Shown in pieces: positions 54,903 to 64,000 of a DNA stretch of 64,000 nt. How positions within the stretch are numbered: position 1 is the stretch's first letter; each line of letters opens with the position of its first letter. The stretch is from Medakamo hakoo. Lineage: Eukaryota > Chlorophyta > Trebouxiophyceae > Coccomyxaceae. The DNA is taken from positions 1 through 64,000 of the forward strand of contig CP089461.1 of the NCBI GenBank assembly GCA_026636295.1, given 5' to 3'. The notes under the pieces were generated by a model. The model searched no databases and was not told the origin of the DNA. It saw nothing but the letters and a program-made list of their open reading frames with translations. The translations under genes were made by a program, and so were the position numbers.

Positions 54903-56117
54903 ATGTCTGACAAGGTGCGGTCGGGACGCGCGCCTTCCACAGCCTCACGTCCGCGTCGCGGCAAGCAATTCTGGGCTGGGCAAGCGTCCTCTCCGCACCT
55001 GCGCACACGAAAAACTGAGAGGCGCATCGCCCGCTCTCCCTCTCTCTCTCCACCCACGCCCAACAGGAGACCTCTCCCGCCCCTGCCGCCACGACTGAGA
55101 CGGGCGGTGCGGCCACAACCACCGCCCCCGTCTTTGGCGCGGCATCCACGTTCGGCGCCGGCTCTGGTTTCGCCGGCTTCACCGGCGTCGCGTCGGCCGC
55201 TCCGCCCGCCGCGCCGGCCGACGCCGCCGCTGCGGAAGGCGGCGGCGACGACGACGCGGGCGGCGACGCCGGCCCGGAGGAGGAGTGCACGGCCGAGTTC
55301 CAGCCGGTCGTCCAGCTGGCCGAGGTGAGTTTGATGGGGTGGGGTGGCAGGCGGGGAGGGAGAGGCAAAAACGGGCGGGCAATGCGCGGGCGCGCGCGCC
55401 ACCCCGGCGGGCAGGCGCCGTGCGCCTGGGAGCACGCGTGCTGTCCCCTCCCGTCCCCACGCTCATCGCTGCCCGCTTGTCCACCCATCCCACCCCACCG
55501 CCCACCCCCAGGTCGAAACTGTGTCGGGCGAGGAAGCCGAGGACGCGTGGCTGGACTTCAAGTCGAAGCTTTACCGGTTCGACCACGACGCAGGCGAGTG
55601 GAAGGAGCGCGGCGTGGGCCAGACCCGGCTGCTGCGCCACAAGGAGACGGACCGGGTGCGCCTGCTGTTCCGCCAGGAGAAAACGCTCAAGGTGCGGGCC
55701 AACCACATCGTCATGCCGGGCACCAAGCTGGCGCCGCACGCCGGGTCGGACAAGGCCGTCGTCTGGTCCACCGTCGACTTTTCGGAAGAGGAACAGCGGA
55801 CGGAACTGTTTTGCCTGCGGTTTGCGAGCCCGGAGCGGGCGGCCGAGTTCACGGCCAAGTTCGAGGAAGCGGCCGCGCACAACGCCAAAGTGCTGGGCGC
55901 GGCGGCGGGCGGGGCGGAAGAGGGCGAGGGCGAGGGCGGGGCGTCGGCCTCAGCGCCGGCCGCCACCGAGTCCGCGTCCGCCTCCGCGTCTGCCGCTGCC
56001 GCCGACGCGGACGCGCTGGCGGGTGAGGTCGCGTCCAAGGCGGCTGTGAAGGATGAGGGCGGCGCGGCGGGCGAGGAGGAGGAGAAGGAGGGCACGCCCG
56101 CCAAGGCGGACGCGTGA
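54903..56117 (+). CDS. Ran-binding-domain protein (RanBP1 / NUP50-like)
   Basis: Binds RanGTP and helps disassemble nuclear export complexes or acts at the pore. Exons 54903-54914 (12 nt), 55067-55324 and 55512-56117 give 291 residues. The N-terminus has a few FG dipeptides (VFGAASTFGAGSGF) and then an acidic Gly/Asp/Glu stretch. The RanBD1 fold spans about 90-230: FQPVVQLAEVETVSGEEAED, LDFKSKLYRFDHDAGEWKER, the GVGQTRLLRHKETDRVRLLF block, RQEKTLKVRANHIV and ELFCLRFASPERAAEFTAKF. The tail is Ala/Glu/Lys-rich. The FG motifs favour a pore-associated protein, while the single RanBD and size fit RanBP1; I cannot decide between them. Confidence 0.9.
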
Positions 56118-56781
56118 AGCGTTGAACGGGGGACCGGGGTGGCATGGGATGGACAGCTGGCCCTCCCTCCCGCCCGCTCTGTTTCTTTGTGTGCGCCCGC
56201 TGTCTGAATATCGCGCGTGTGTGTGTGTGTGTTGGGGTGGGGTGGGGCAACGAGAGCTGCGCAGAGTGTGCGTGTGTGAAGAGCGGGAGTGAGGCGAACG
56301 GGAGATGGCATGGAGAAACGGTGGGTGGGCGGGGAGGTGGACCTCCCAGACGCGAAACCTGCGGCCCGCGGCCGATAAAAAAAAAGACGCGGAGAGGAGG
56401 GGCGCGGCGCCCACTCCTTTTTCTTTGTTTTTCGCTCCCCGTCAGGTGCGTGCACGTCTCGCGCTCCCACACCGCCGCGCATGCGAGGGAGTGGGGTCGT
56501 TCGCTGTCCGCGCGTGCGTGTTGGTTTCCTCGCGGAGGGCCGTGCGCGGCGCGCAGCCCTAAACGGTCGCGGCCGCCGCCCGGGGTGGTGAGGGCTTTTT
56601 CTCGTCCTCCGCGCACAGGCGGGAGTCTGCATAAGACGGGCAGGCTGCTGAGCGTCTGGCCAGAGCGGCCAGGCGCCGCGTTGGTTCGGTCCCGCGGCGC
56701 TCTTGTCCTCGCCCCCTCCGCGCATCGACGCGCCCTCCTCCTCTCTCCATCCCTCACAACAACAGCACCCCGCTGCCCACG
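56118..56781. other. Intergenic region, RanBP1-like to PDH E2
   Basis: A 664 bp gap with a GT run at 56217-56231, an A-run at 56376-56385 and a pyrimidine tract near 56415-56440. No ORF with a recognisable motif. Confidence 0.5.
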
Positions 56782-58695
56782 ATGGCCGCCCGCAGCCGGG
56801 CGGCCGCCCTGCTGCGGTCCGCCCTGGCTCCTCGCTCCTCATCCCTGGGAGGAGAAGCATGCGTGGCCGCGCTCTGGGCCTGGCCTGCCGGCGCGACGAG
56901 CGCGGCGGCGCGGCGCGCGCCGACGGCCGGCCCCTCGCCCGCGTGCCTGGGCCGCGGCCGTGCTGCCGCCTTTTCCACGTCCCGGCTCGTGTCCGAGTCC
57001 CTCCCACCCCACGCCCCGCTGACCATGCCGGCCCTGTCCCCCACCATGACGGCCGGCAACATCGCGGCCTGGCGCAAGGCCGTCGGCGAAACGGTCGCGC
57101 CGGGTGACATCCTGGCGGAAGTCGAGACGGACAAAGCGACGATGGAGTGGGAGGCGCAGGAGGAGGGCGTCCTGGCGGCGATCCTGGCGCCCGCGGGCAC
57201 GCGGGACATCCCCGTCGGCACGCCTGTTGCCGTGCTGATGGAGGAGGGCGCCGGCGACGTGGCCGCGTTCGCCAACTACCAGGCGCCCGCGGGTGGCGGG
57301 GGTGGCGCCGCGCCCACTGCGGCGGCGCCGGCCGCGCCCGCTGCCGGCGCGCCCGCCAAGTCCTGGCCTCCCCACACCGTCGTGGGCTTGCCCGCCCTGT
57401 CCCCGACCATGTCCGCCGGCAACATCGCGGCCTGGAAAAAGGCGCCGGGCGACGCCGTGGCGCCGGGCGACGTCATCGCCGAGGTGGAGACCGACAAAGC
57501 GTCGATGGAGTGGGAGGCCCAGGAGGACGGGTGGGTGGCCGCGATCCTGGCGCCGGCGGGCGCGCGGGACGTGCACGTGGGCGCGCCCGTTGCGGTCCTA
57601 GTCGACGACGAGTCCCTGGTCGGCGCGTTTGCGGACTTCACGGCCGCGGACGCGGGGGGTGGTGGCGGCGGTGGTGCGGCCGTTGCTGCTCCAGCGTCGG
57701 CCGCGCCGGCCGCCGCTGCCGCACCCGCGCCGCCGCCGCGCGCCTCCACCCCGCCTCCCTCTCGCCCGGCCGGCGCCCGCGTCATCGCGACCCCTTACGC
57801 CCGTAAGCTGGCCGCCCAGGCGGGCGTGGACTTGTCCGCCGCGTCTCCGACCGGGCCCAGGGGCCGGGTCGTCGGCGCGGACGTCGCCGCGCTGATCGCC
57901 GCCGGGGGAGGCGGCCGTGCGCACGCCGCGGCCGGCCCCGGCCCGGCGCCCGCCGACGCCTTCGCGTCCTACACCGACGTCCCCCACTCCCAGATCCGCC
58001 GCGTCACCGCCACCCGCCTCCTCCAGTCCAAGCAGCAAGTGCCGCACTACTACCTGACGGTCGACGTGAAGGTGGACGCGCTGCTGGACCTGCGCGCCCG
58101 GCTCAACGACGCGGCGGCCGTCACGGCGAAAGCCCTGCCCGGTGGCGGCGAGGCGCCCACGCCCCCTGTCAAGCTGTCCGTCAACGATTTCGTGCTGAAA
58201 GCGGCGGCGCTGGCGCTCAAGGCCGTGCCGGGCGTCAACGCGGCCTGGGCGCCCGACTTCACGCGCCTGTACCGGGCCGTCGACATCAACGTCGCCGTCC
58301 AAGCGCCCGCCGGGCTGATGGTGCCGCTGCTGACCGACGTCGACAAGTCGGGCCTGTCCGACATTTCGCGCCGGGTCAAAGCGCTGGCGGCGGCCGCGGC
58401 CGGCGGCACGCTGTCCCCCGCCGACATGGCCCCCGGGACCTTCACGGTCTCCAACCTGGGCATGTACGGCGTCTCCCAGTTCGCGGCCATCGTCAACCCT
58501 CCCCAAGCCGCCATTTTGGCGGTCGGCGGGGCGCGGCCCGCGGTGGTGCCGGGCCCGGACGGATCGCCGACGCGCGCCACGCTCCTGGCCGCGACGCTGT
58601 CCTGCGACCACCGTGTGGTGGACGGCGCGCTCGGCGCGGCCTGGTTGGCCGCCTTCCGCGGTTTCATGGAAGCGCCGGAAACGATGCTGCTGTGA
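56782..58695 (+). CDS. DLAT: Dihydrolipoamide acetyltransferase, E2 of pyruvate dehydrogenase
   Basis: Forms the core of the pyruvate dehydrogenase complex and transfers acetyl groups from lipoate to CoA. Single exon, 637 residues. The first 75 or so residues are Arg/Ala/Ser-rich and end near RAAAFSTSRLVSE, typical of a mitochondrial presequence. Two lipoyl domains follow (about 81-155 and 200-275), each starting MPALSPTMTAGNIAAWRK or LPALSPTMSAGNIAAWKK and each with the lipoylated Lys in VETDKATMEW / VETDKASMEW. A Pro/Ala hinge leads to the E3-binding domain (ATPYARKLAAQAGVDLSAAS, about 335-375) and the catalytic domain with SQIRRVTATRLLQSKQQVPH, NVAVQAPAGLMVPLL and the active-site CDHRVVDG (about 609). 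The two-lipoyl layout favours the mitochondrial over the plastid E2. Confidence 0.95.
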   Translation: MAARSRAAALLRSALAPRSSSLGGEACVAALWAWPAGATSAAARRAPTAGPSPACLGRGRAAAFSTSRLVSESLPPHAPLTMPALSPTMTAGNIAAWRKAVGETVAPGDILAEVETDKATMEWEAQEEGVLAAILAPAGTRDIPVGTPVAVLMEEGAGDVAAFANYQAPAGGGGGAAPTAAAPAAPAAGAPAKSWPPHTVVGLPALSPTMSAGNIAAWKKAPGDAVAPGDVIAEVETDKASMEWEAQEDGWVAAILAPAGARDVHVGAPVAVLVDDESLVGAFADFTAADAGGGGGGGAAVAAPASAAPAAAAAPAPPPRASTPPPSRPAGARVIATPYARKLAAQAGVDLSAASPTGPRGRVVGADVAALIAAGGGGRAHAAAGPGPAPADAFASYTDVPHSQIRRVTATRLLQSKQQVPHYYLTVDVKVDALLDLRARLNDAAAVTAKALPGGGEAPTPPVKLSVNDFVLKAAALALKAVPGVNAAWAPDFTRLYRAVDINVAVQAPAGLMVPLLTDVDKSGLSDISRRVKALAAAAAGGTLSPADMAPGTFTVSNLGMYGVSQFAAIVNPPQAAILAVGGARPAVVPGPDGSPTRATLLAATLSCDHRVVDGALGAAWLAAFRGFMEAPETMLL

Positions 58696-59308
58696 GGGGT
58701 GGCGGGGCATGTGGGTGCGGTGGGGAAGAGAAGAGAGACGAGGGAGTGGTTGTGTGTGTGTGGGGAGAGAGCGAGCGTGCGTCCGTGGGCCGTGTGTGTC
58801 ACAACGAAGGGTGGTGAGCGGGGAGGGTCACCCTCTCCCACTCATCCATTGTTTCGTTTCGCGATCGACAAGCAGACGAGGCCGCGTGTTCGTCCTCGCC
58901 AAGGAAACAGGTGCGCCGCGTGCACGGTGCCTTCCGCGACACTTTCCGCCAGTCTTCTCCCACGGCTGCATAGCACAAGTCTTGCAGTGCCTGATGCGCG
59001 CGGTGAAAGGACGGTCTAGCGCGTGACCAGGCCGGGACGAGACGAGACGAGAGGCGGGCGCGCCGCCGTCGATGCCTGTGCGCGGCGCGCGAGCTGCATT
59101 CGGTCGCCCCGCGTCGCGGCGCTTCCACGCCAGCTCGCCACCCACACGCTCCGCAGCCGATGCGTCCATAACACTCCTGTGCCATCGGCGGGGAGCATGT
59201 GTGGGGGAAAGGCCGGGCAAGCACTTTGCCACGCCGTCCGCATGCACGCCCGTGCGTGGCCAACGAGGCTACGTGCCGTGCGCGCCGGCGCCGTGCGCGC
59301 ACGGACAG

Positions 59309-59341
<33 letters not shown>

Positions 59342-59517
59342 CCACCACAGGTCCCCGCCGGGGCCGCCGTCCCTGCTCCACGACCTCACGCACACGCGCA
59401 CGCACGCACGTCTCAAAACCCACCCACCCACCTACCCACCCCACACAGGCGCTCTCCCCCACAGCCCCGCCCCCTCCCCCGCTCCATCCACCAGACACCC
59501 CCACACCCACTCACACC
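58696..59517. other. Intergenic region, PDH E2 to expansin-like gene
   Basis: At 822 bp this is the largest gap in the window. It contains GT-rich sequence (58750-58762), the repeated GACGAGACGAGA motif at 59037-59051, the C32 run and a CACACC-rich tract before the next start. Several frames are open on both strands but none shows a conserved motif, so no gene is called. Confidence 0.45.
59309..59340 (+). repeat. Homopolymer C32
   Basis: Thirty-two consecutive C residues upstream of the expansin-like gene. It is the longest homopolymer in the window, and the exact length may be unreliable. Confidence 0.9.
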
Positions 59518-61007
59518 ATGGCGCCGCGCAGCCTGCTCGCCCTGGCCGCCACGGCCGCCGCCGCGACGGGCGCGGCCGCCTTCATGCCGCCCGTCCTGGA
59601 AGACGGCTGGTACCAAGGTAGGCTGGGTGGATGGGGGGTGGGTGTGGGTGGGAGGGCGGGGTGGCGTCTGTCCCATCCCCCCCCCGCACTCGCACACCCC
59701 TCCTCCCACGATCCACGCCCACGCCACACCCGCCCACCCCACCCCACCCAGGCCGCGCGACCTTTTTCGGCGCGCCCGACGCCTTCACCCGCGCCTTTGA
59801 CAACCGGGGCGACGGCTCCTTCGGCGACTTCATGTTCGGGTCGTGCGGCTACTTCAACAAGCCCCGCGCCAAGCAGCACCTGACGTACGACGACGTCCCC
59901 TTCCCGCACGACGGCGTCGCCGCGCTCGCGGACGTCAACCCCGACTTCCCCGGCTCGTGCGGCCGGTGCTACGAGGTCAAGTGCCTGCCCGGCCTCCTGC
60001 TGGGCAACAACCACTCGCCCATCATGCTGTCCGAATTCTACAACATGGCGTCCGTGCGCACGGACGTCAAGGACTCGTTTGGCCGCAAGTTCCCGGGCAA
60101 CCCGTACGCCGACAAGAACCGCCAGTTTGTCGAGTGCTGGAACGATGGCGCGGGCGGCAACGCCACGGACTCGCCCTCCTCCATCGTCCGCATCGTCGAC
60201 AACTGCCCGACCGCCCAGTTCAAGGACGGCCGCACCGTGCCCCAGATGTGGTGCGCGGCCGACGTGTACCACATCGACCTGTCCTACTGGGCGTTTGAAA
60301 AGCTGGCCCATCCGATCTACGGCGTCATGAACGTCAAGCTGCGGCCCGTGGACTGCGAGACGGGCAAGCCGTTTGCGGCCCTGGTGCCCGGCTACGTGTC
60401 CCGGTCCATTTACACCAACACCATCCAGCCGGGCTGGGCGTGGTCGGTGTGGGAGCCGCAGGAGACGGAGATGATGCGGGCCGGGCTCGGCCACAACGGC
60501 GGCAACGCCCTGTACGCGTCCGTCCTGGCCAAGGGCGGCATGACCTTCAACTGCAAGCGGTGCGCGGAGGGCGGCTACCAGCCGTTTGCGGGGGCGCAGA
60601 CGCTGTCGGTGTGGATGAAGGACATGCCCAACCCCAACGGGACGTACGGGTACCTGCCCCTGCGCATCAACATCGGCCGGGTGGACAAGGACGACTACTG
60701 CGGCGGGGCGATCTACCTGAAGGACTACGGCGCCGCGGCCGTGACGGAGGCGGGGCACAAGCGGTTTGACATCCCGATCTCCTCCTTCTACTGCGCGGAC
60801 CTGGCGTCCGTCGAGTCGGTCGTCATTTCCGTGACGGGGACGGACAAGGAGACCGCCTGGGCGCTCGACCACCTGGAGATCCGCGGCCCTGGCTGGGAGC
60901 CTGTGCCCGACGCGGCCGACCCGGGCGCGCGTGGCCTGGCGCGCCGGGAAGCCCGGATCGCCCGCCGCGGTGGCGAGTGGGCCCAGCCGACGCTGGCCAA
61001 GCCTTGA
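59518..61007 (+). CDS. Secreted expansin-like protein
   Basis: Exons 59518-59617 and 59752-61007 give 451 residues. A signal peptide (LLALAATAAAATGAAAF) is followed by an expansin-type double-psi beta-barrel: GRATFFGAPD, FGSCGYFNKP, FPGSCGRCYEVKCLPG, IVRIVDNCPTAQF, then the CAADVYHIDLSYWAFEKLAH block and GVMNVKLRPVDCE. The HIDLS motif corresponds to the HFD motif of expansins, with the key Asp kept. The barrel is longer than in plants because of an insert around residues 115-165. The C-terminal half (about 270-400, LSVWMKDMPNPNGTYGYLPL onward) could be the CBM63-like second domain. Role inferred: loosening or remodelling of the cell wall or scale matrix. A basic tail after about residue 420 is unexplained. 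Confidence 0.8.
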
Positions 61008-61271
61008 AAAGTGGGGGCGCGGCCCTCCTTTTTTGCGTGCGAGAGAGAGAGAGAAAAAAAAGGCCACAGCCTGGGTGGGGGGTTTTTCCCTTTTTTTTTC
61101 CTGGACTGAGAGAGAGACTCGCCCCGCCAACCAGTGCATTGCTGTCAACAGGTTGGCGGGAGTGTGTGAGAGCGTGGGCGTATGTGTGTGCGTGTGTTTT
61201 CTGTGTGAGGGGGCGGTGCCCGCCTGTGACTGCAACAAACATGATGTGTGGACTGTTTCCCTGCCTTCCCC

Positions 61272-62072
61272 CTAGACCTGTTCGCCGTTGAGCCCCGCCG
61301 CGCCTAAACCGCTCGCGCCCGCCACCTCCCACCCCGCGGCGGCGCCAGCCACGCCGTCTATGCCCAACGACTCGCCGGCCAGCGCGATCGCACGCGCATC
61401 GCTGTAATGGTCGACGCGGCCCGGGCGGGTCGCGACGGCCGTGAGCGTCGCCGCCCAGGCCGGGCGGCGGACGCCGCCGCGGTAGGGCGGACGTGTTGGC
61501 GATGGCGCCTGTGCCCTCCGGCCTCCTTCACCCCCAAAGACGGCAGGCACAGCGGGCGGCGGCCGGCGCGGCAGGGCGAGGGCGCCCGCGCCTCCGGCGG
61601 ACGTGGCGGCTGCCCGACCTCGTCCATCCTGGCCTTCACCCTCGCCGTCGTCGTCGTCGTCGTCGACGAGGGCCGCCGCGACTTCTGCGTCGATGTGCGC
61701 TTTCAGCTCAGCCGGTGGGAGGCGCACGCCGCACACTGGGCACGCGCCGGCCGGCTCCGCCTTCCGCCCGGAAGGGCCCGGCCTGTTTTCCCGGTCGTCG
61801 TCGTTGGGGGTCTGTTCTCGCTGCCGTTTCGGGCGGTGCTGCTGCCTCGCAGTTGACGCACCGCCGCTCCCGCTGAGCAGCCCTAACAGCCGCGACGGCT
61901 GGACAGAGGGTTTGGTGGTGGCGGCGTCGGCGTTTGGGCTGTGGTGTGGGGCCAAAGGCGTGAGCTGGCAGCCGCGCCCGACTCAATTTCGCGGGCACAA
62001 AGAGGCCGGTGGCACGCGGTGAATAGCTTCTCTCGCCGCGCCCGTCCGGTTCTCACCGTGCTGCTCCGGCAT
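61272..62072 (-). CDS. Small UBZ4-type zinc-finger protein, 5' end uncertain
   Basis: The readable frame runs from about 61955 down to the TAG at 61272. A Lys/Arg-rich stretch (HRPKRQREQTPNDDDRENRP) looks like a nuclear signal. It is followed by ACPVCGVRLPPAELKAHIDA, a C-x2-C-x11-H pattern like UBZ4 fingers of RAD18 and SNM1 proteins, although the final cysteine or its substitute is not obvious. An acidic run (DDDDDDGEGEGQ) comes next. There is no ATG in the open stretch. One possible first exon is 62057-62072 (MPEQH) spliced at a TTAG acceptor near 61868-61871. Function would be ubiquitin binding in DNA-damage response if the finger is real. Confidence 0.5.
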
Positions 62073-62241
62073 GCAGGCTGCTGAGCACCCGATCCAGGGA
62101 GGCCTGGACGCCGCGCATGGGCGTGTGCGTGTTATGTGTGTGGCGTGGGACGTGTTGCTGCTGGGCGGGCCAAGCAGCACAACAGTGAAGAAGGTGTGCG
62201 CGGCGCTCCATTTTCGCATTTATTTTTTTTTCCTCCGCGAG

Positions 62242-62961
62242 ATGGCCGACGTCCTGCGGGCCGTGGTGGCGGCCCACCCGCTCGCCGTGGGCGTGGCCGT
62301 GACGACCGTGTGCGCGGCCCTCATTGTGACGGGCTTTGCCGTCTGGCTGGGCTTCACTGCCCGGCCCAAGGCGGACGCAGCTGTCGTTGCGCCCGCGGGC
62401 GCAACGGTCGCGGACCCCGCCGCGCTGCCGGCCGACGTCGAGGCAGGCGCGCCGACGACAGACGCGCCCACCTCGCCCGCCGCCTGGGCGGGCGGACACC
62501 GCGACCCGGAGGACGCGCGCAACCCCTTGCTCTCCCCCGTCTCTGTCTTTGTGCGCAAGCTCAAGGCCATGCGGGGTGGGAGTGCCGGCCCGCCCCGCGG
62601 CGGCGGCGGCGGCGGCGCCGGCGCCGCCGCCGCGCCACCCCCAGAAGGCGACGACGAGCCGCCCGCGCCCGCCCCCGCCCGCACCCTGTTCTCGTCGGAC
62701 AAGGCGTCGTCTGTTCCGTCCGTCAGCGCGCCCGGCTCGGACGACGGGCACGGCGGCGGTGCGCCGGCGTCCATCCCGGCCGCGTGGCCGGCGCACCAGG
62801 GCCAGGCGGGCCTGCGCTCGCCCGCCCGCCCGTCCGGCCCGCCTCCGACCGGCCGTGACCTGGCTTCGTCTCCCTTCTGGTCTCCCTCTGCGAAAAAGGC
62901 GGCGGCCGAAGCCCGGGCCCGCGCCATGACGGACGGCAGTGGTGGCGGGGGAGGGGCGTGA
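62242..62961 (+). CDS. Small single-pass membrane protein, unknown
   Basis: A 239-residue intronless protein. One hydrophobic helix (about residues 13-38, AVGVAVTTVCAALIVTGFAV) follows a short N-terminus and is succeeded by an Ala/Pro/Gly-rich hydrophilic region. Two short blocks look constrained: NPLLSPVSVFVRKLKAMRGG (about 94-113) and SSPFWSPSAKKAAAEARARA near the C-terminus. No catalytic motif is seen. Topology is probably a signal anchor with a cytosolic or lumenal tail; compartment unknown. Start has a GAG ATG GCC context. Confidence 0.6.
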   Translation: MADVLRAVVAAHPLAVGVAVTTVCAALIVTGFAVWLGFTARPKADAAVVAPAGATVADPAALPADVEAGAPTTDAPTSPAAWAGGHRDPEDARNPLLSPVSVFVRKLKAMRGGSAGPPRGGGGGGAGAAAAPPPEGDDEPPAPAPARTLFSSDKASSVPSVSAPGSDDGHGGGAPASIPAAWPAHQGQAGLRSPARPSGPPPTGRDLASSPFWSPSAKKAAAEARARAMTDGSGGGGGA

Positions 62962-63366
<405 letters not shown>

Positions 63367-64000
63367 TCAAGCCGCGTGGCCGCCGTGCCCGCCGCCGCCG
63401 CGCCCGCCACCACCCTGCGGCGCCAGCGTGGGCCACGCTTCAGACGACGTCGGCGGTGGTGGTGGCGGCGGTGGGGACGGGTGCGGCGGCGGCGAGCCGG
63501 CGCCCGCCGGCGGGCCGCGTCCACCACCGCCGGGGTCGCCGCCCGGCGCGCCCGGCGGCCAGCCCCGGCCGCCGCCAAACGCACCTCGCCCCCGGCCCCG
63601 GCCCACGAACCCACGGGCGGGCAGGGGCGAGCCAGCCGGCGGCGGGAAGCCAAACCCAGCCGGCGCGAGGTGCGGCGGCCAGGGCGGCGGCGGCGGCGGC
63701 GGGTAGTGGGAAGGCGCCCCGCCCGGTGGCGGCCCGCCGCCGCCGCCCTGGAAGTGCGGTTCCCAGGCGGGCGCGGCCGCGTTCAGCGGCAAGCCCGGGC
63801 CGGAGTCGGCGGCGGCGCGGTAGCGGTCCACGGGCGCGCCCGCCCCCGCCACGCCCCCCCACGGGCCGCCAAAGCCCGGCGGCCGGAGCGGGTGTGGGTG
63901 GTGGTGGTGGCCGGCCAGGCACGCGGTCGGCACGGCGCCCACGACGCCGGCCGGGCGGGCGCCGCCCTCTGGCGCTGTGCCCGCCTCGCCGCCAGTCGGC
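63367..64000 (-). CDS. Gly/Pro/Arg-rich protein, C-terminal part (runs off window)
   Basis: A frame open from the right edge of the window to a TGA at 63367 encodes at least 210 residues, so this is the 3' part of a gene starting beyond the window. It is Gly/Pro-rich with a His run (GHHHHPHPLRPPG), polyproline (HYPPPPPPPWPPH), an RGG-like patch (GFVGRGRGRGAFGGGRGW) and a C-terminal SSEAWPTLAPQ. RGG plus polyproline suggests an RNA-binding or ribonucleoprotein-granule protein, and the EAWPTL peptide is reminiscent of La-related proteins, but no folded domain is visible. Low-complexity bias makes this uncertain. Confidence 0.55.
   Translation of the reverse strand, partial: PTGGEAGTAPEGGARPAGVVGAVPTACLAGHHHHPHPLRPPGFGGPWGGVAGAGAPVDRYRAAADSGPGLPLNAAAPAWEPHFQGGGGGPPPGGAPSHYPPPPPPPWPPHLAPAGFGFPPPAGSPLPARGFVGRGRGRGAFGGGRGWPPGAPGGDPGGGGRGPPAGAGSPPPHPSPPPPPPPPTSSEAWPTLAPQGGGGRGGGGHGGHAA

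Noticed and set aside
58799-59431. Overlapping open frames in the gap before the expansin-like gene
   Set aside because: They depend on the C32 run or GC-rich composition, lack conserved motifs and have no intron-exon logic.

Overview
The window is the left end of a chromosome from a very GC-rich, gene-dense eukaryote, most likely a small green alga. It opens with a telomere of CCCTAA units (TTAGGG on the other strand). Genes have spliceosomal GT-AG introns with C/CA-rich tracts before the acceptor. The green-lineage assignment rests on a plastid GapA-type glyceraldehyde-3-phosphate dehydrogenase, plastid-targeted triose-phosphate isomerase and ribosomal protein L13, a TOR kinase of land-plant type, a UXT/URGT-type nucleotide-sugar transporter and a zincless plant-type FPG. 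I cannot name the species from the sequence.

I support 27 protein genes and no RNA genes or mobile elements. Left arm, 0-20 kb: proteasome lid RPN5 (-), DGAT2-like acyltransferase (+), COX6B (+), nucleotide-sugar transporter (-), plastid L13 (+), DNA glycosylase FPG (+), a receptor-like pseudokinase (-), organellar GatB (+) and peroxisomal PEX14 (+).

Middle, 20-48 kb: an A20/AN1 stress protein (-), a secreted protein of unknown function (-), an Ala-rich coiled-coil protein (-), the plastid Calvin-cycle pair TPI then GapA (+), TFIIH p52/TFB2 (+), and a minus-strand run of TOR, a tyrosine phosphatase, ATG101 and a TTC27-like TPR protein. TOR and ATG101 are a known regulator and a known component of the autophagy-initiation pathway, and here they lie less than 2 kb apart.

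Right arm, 48-64 kb: condensin SMC4 (+), a PLAT-PTC7 phosphatase fusion (-), a Ran-binding-domain protein (+), the E2 subunit of pyruvate dehydrogenase (+), an expansin-like secreted protein (+), a UBZ-finger protein (-), a small membrane protein (+), a long CA microsatellite and the 3' end of a Gly/Pro/Arg-rich gene (-).

Genome style: intergenic gaps are mostly 50-800 bp and many genes are divergent pairs sharing 100-470 bp. Introns cluster at the 5' ends of genes, several first exons are only 12-30 nt, and the GC bias shows as Ala/Gly/Pro/Arg-rich linkers. Exon joins were chosen by reading frame and family similarity; no transcript data were available. The strongest unusual items are the PLAT-PTC7 fusion, the pseudokinase with repeated ectodomains, the TPI-GapA pair and the TOR-ATG101 neighbourhood.
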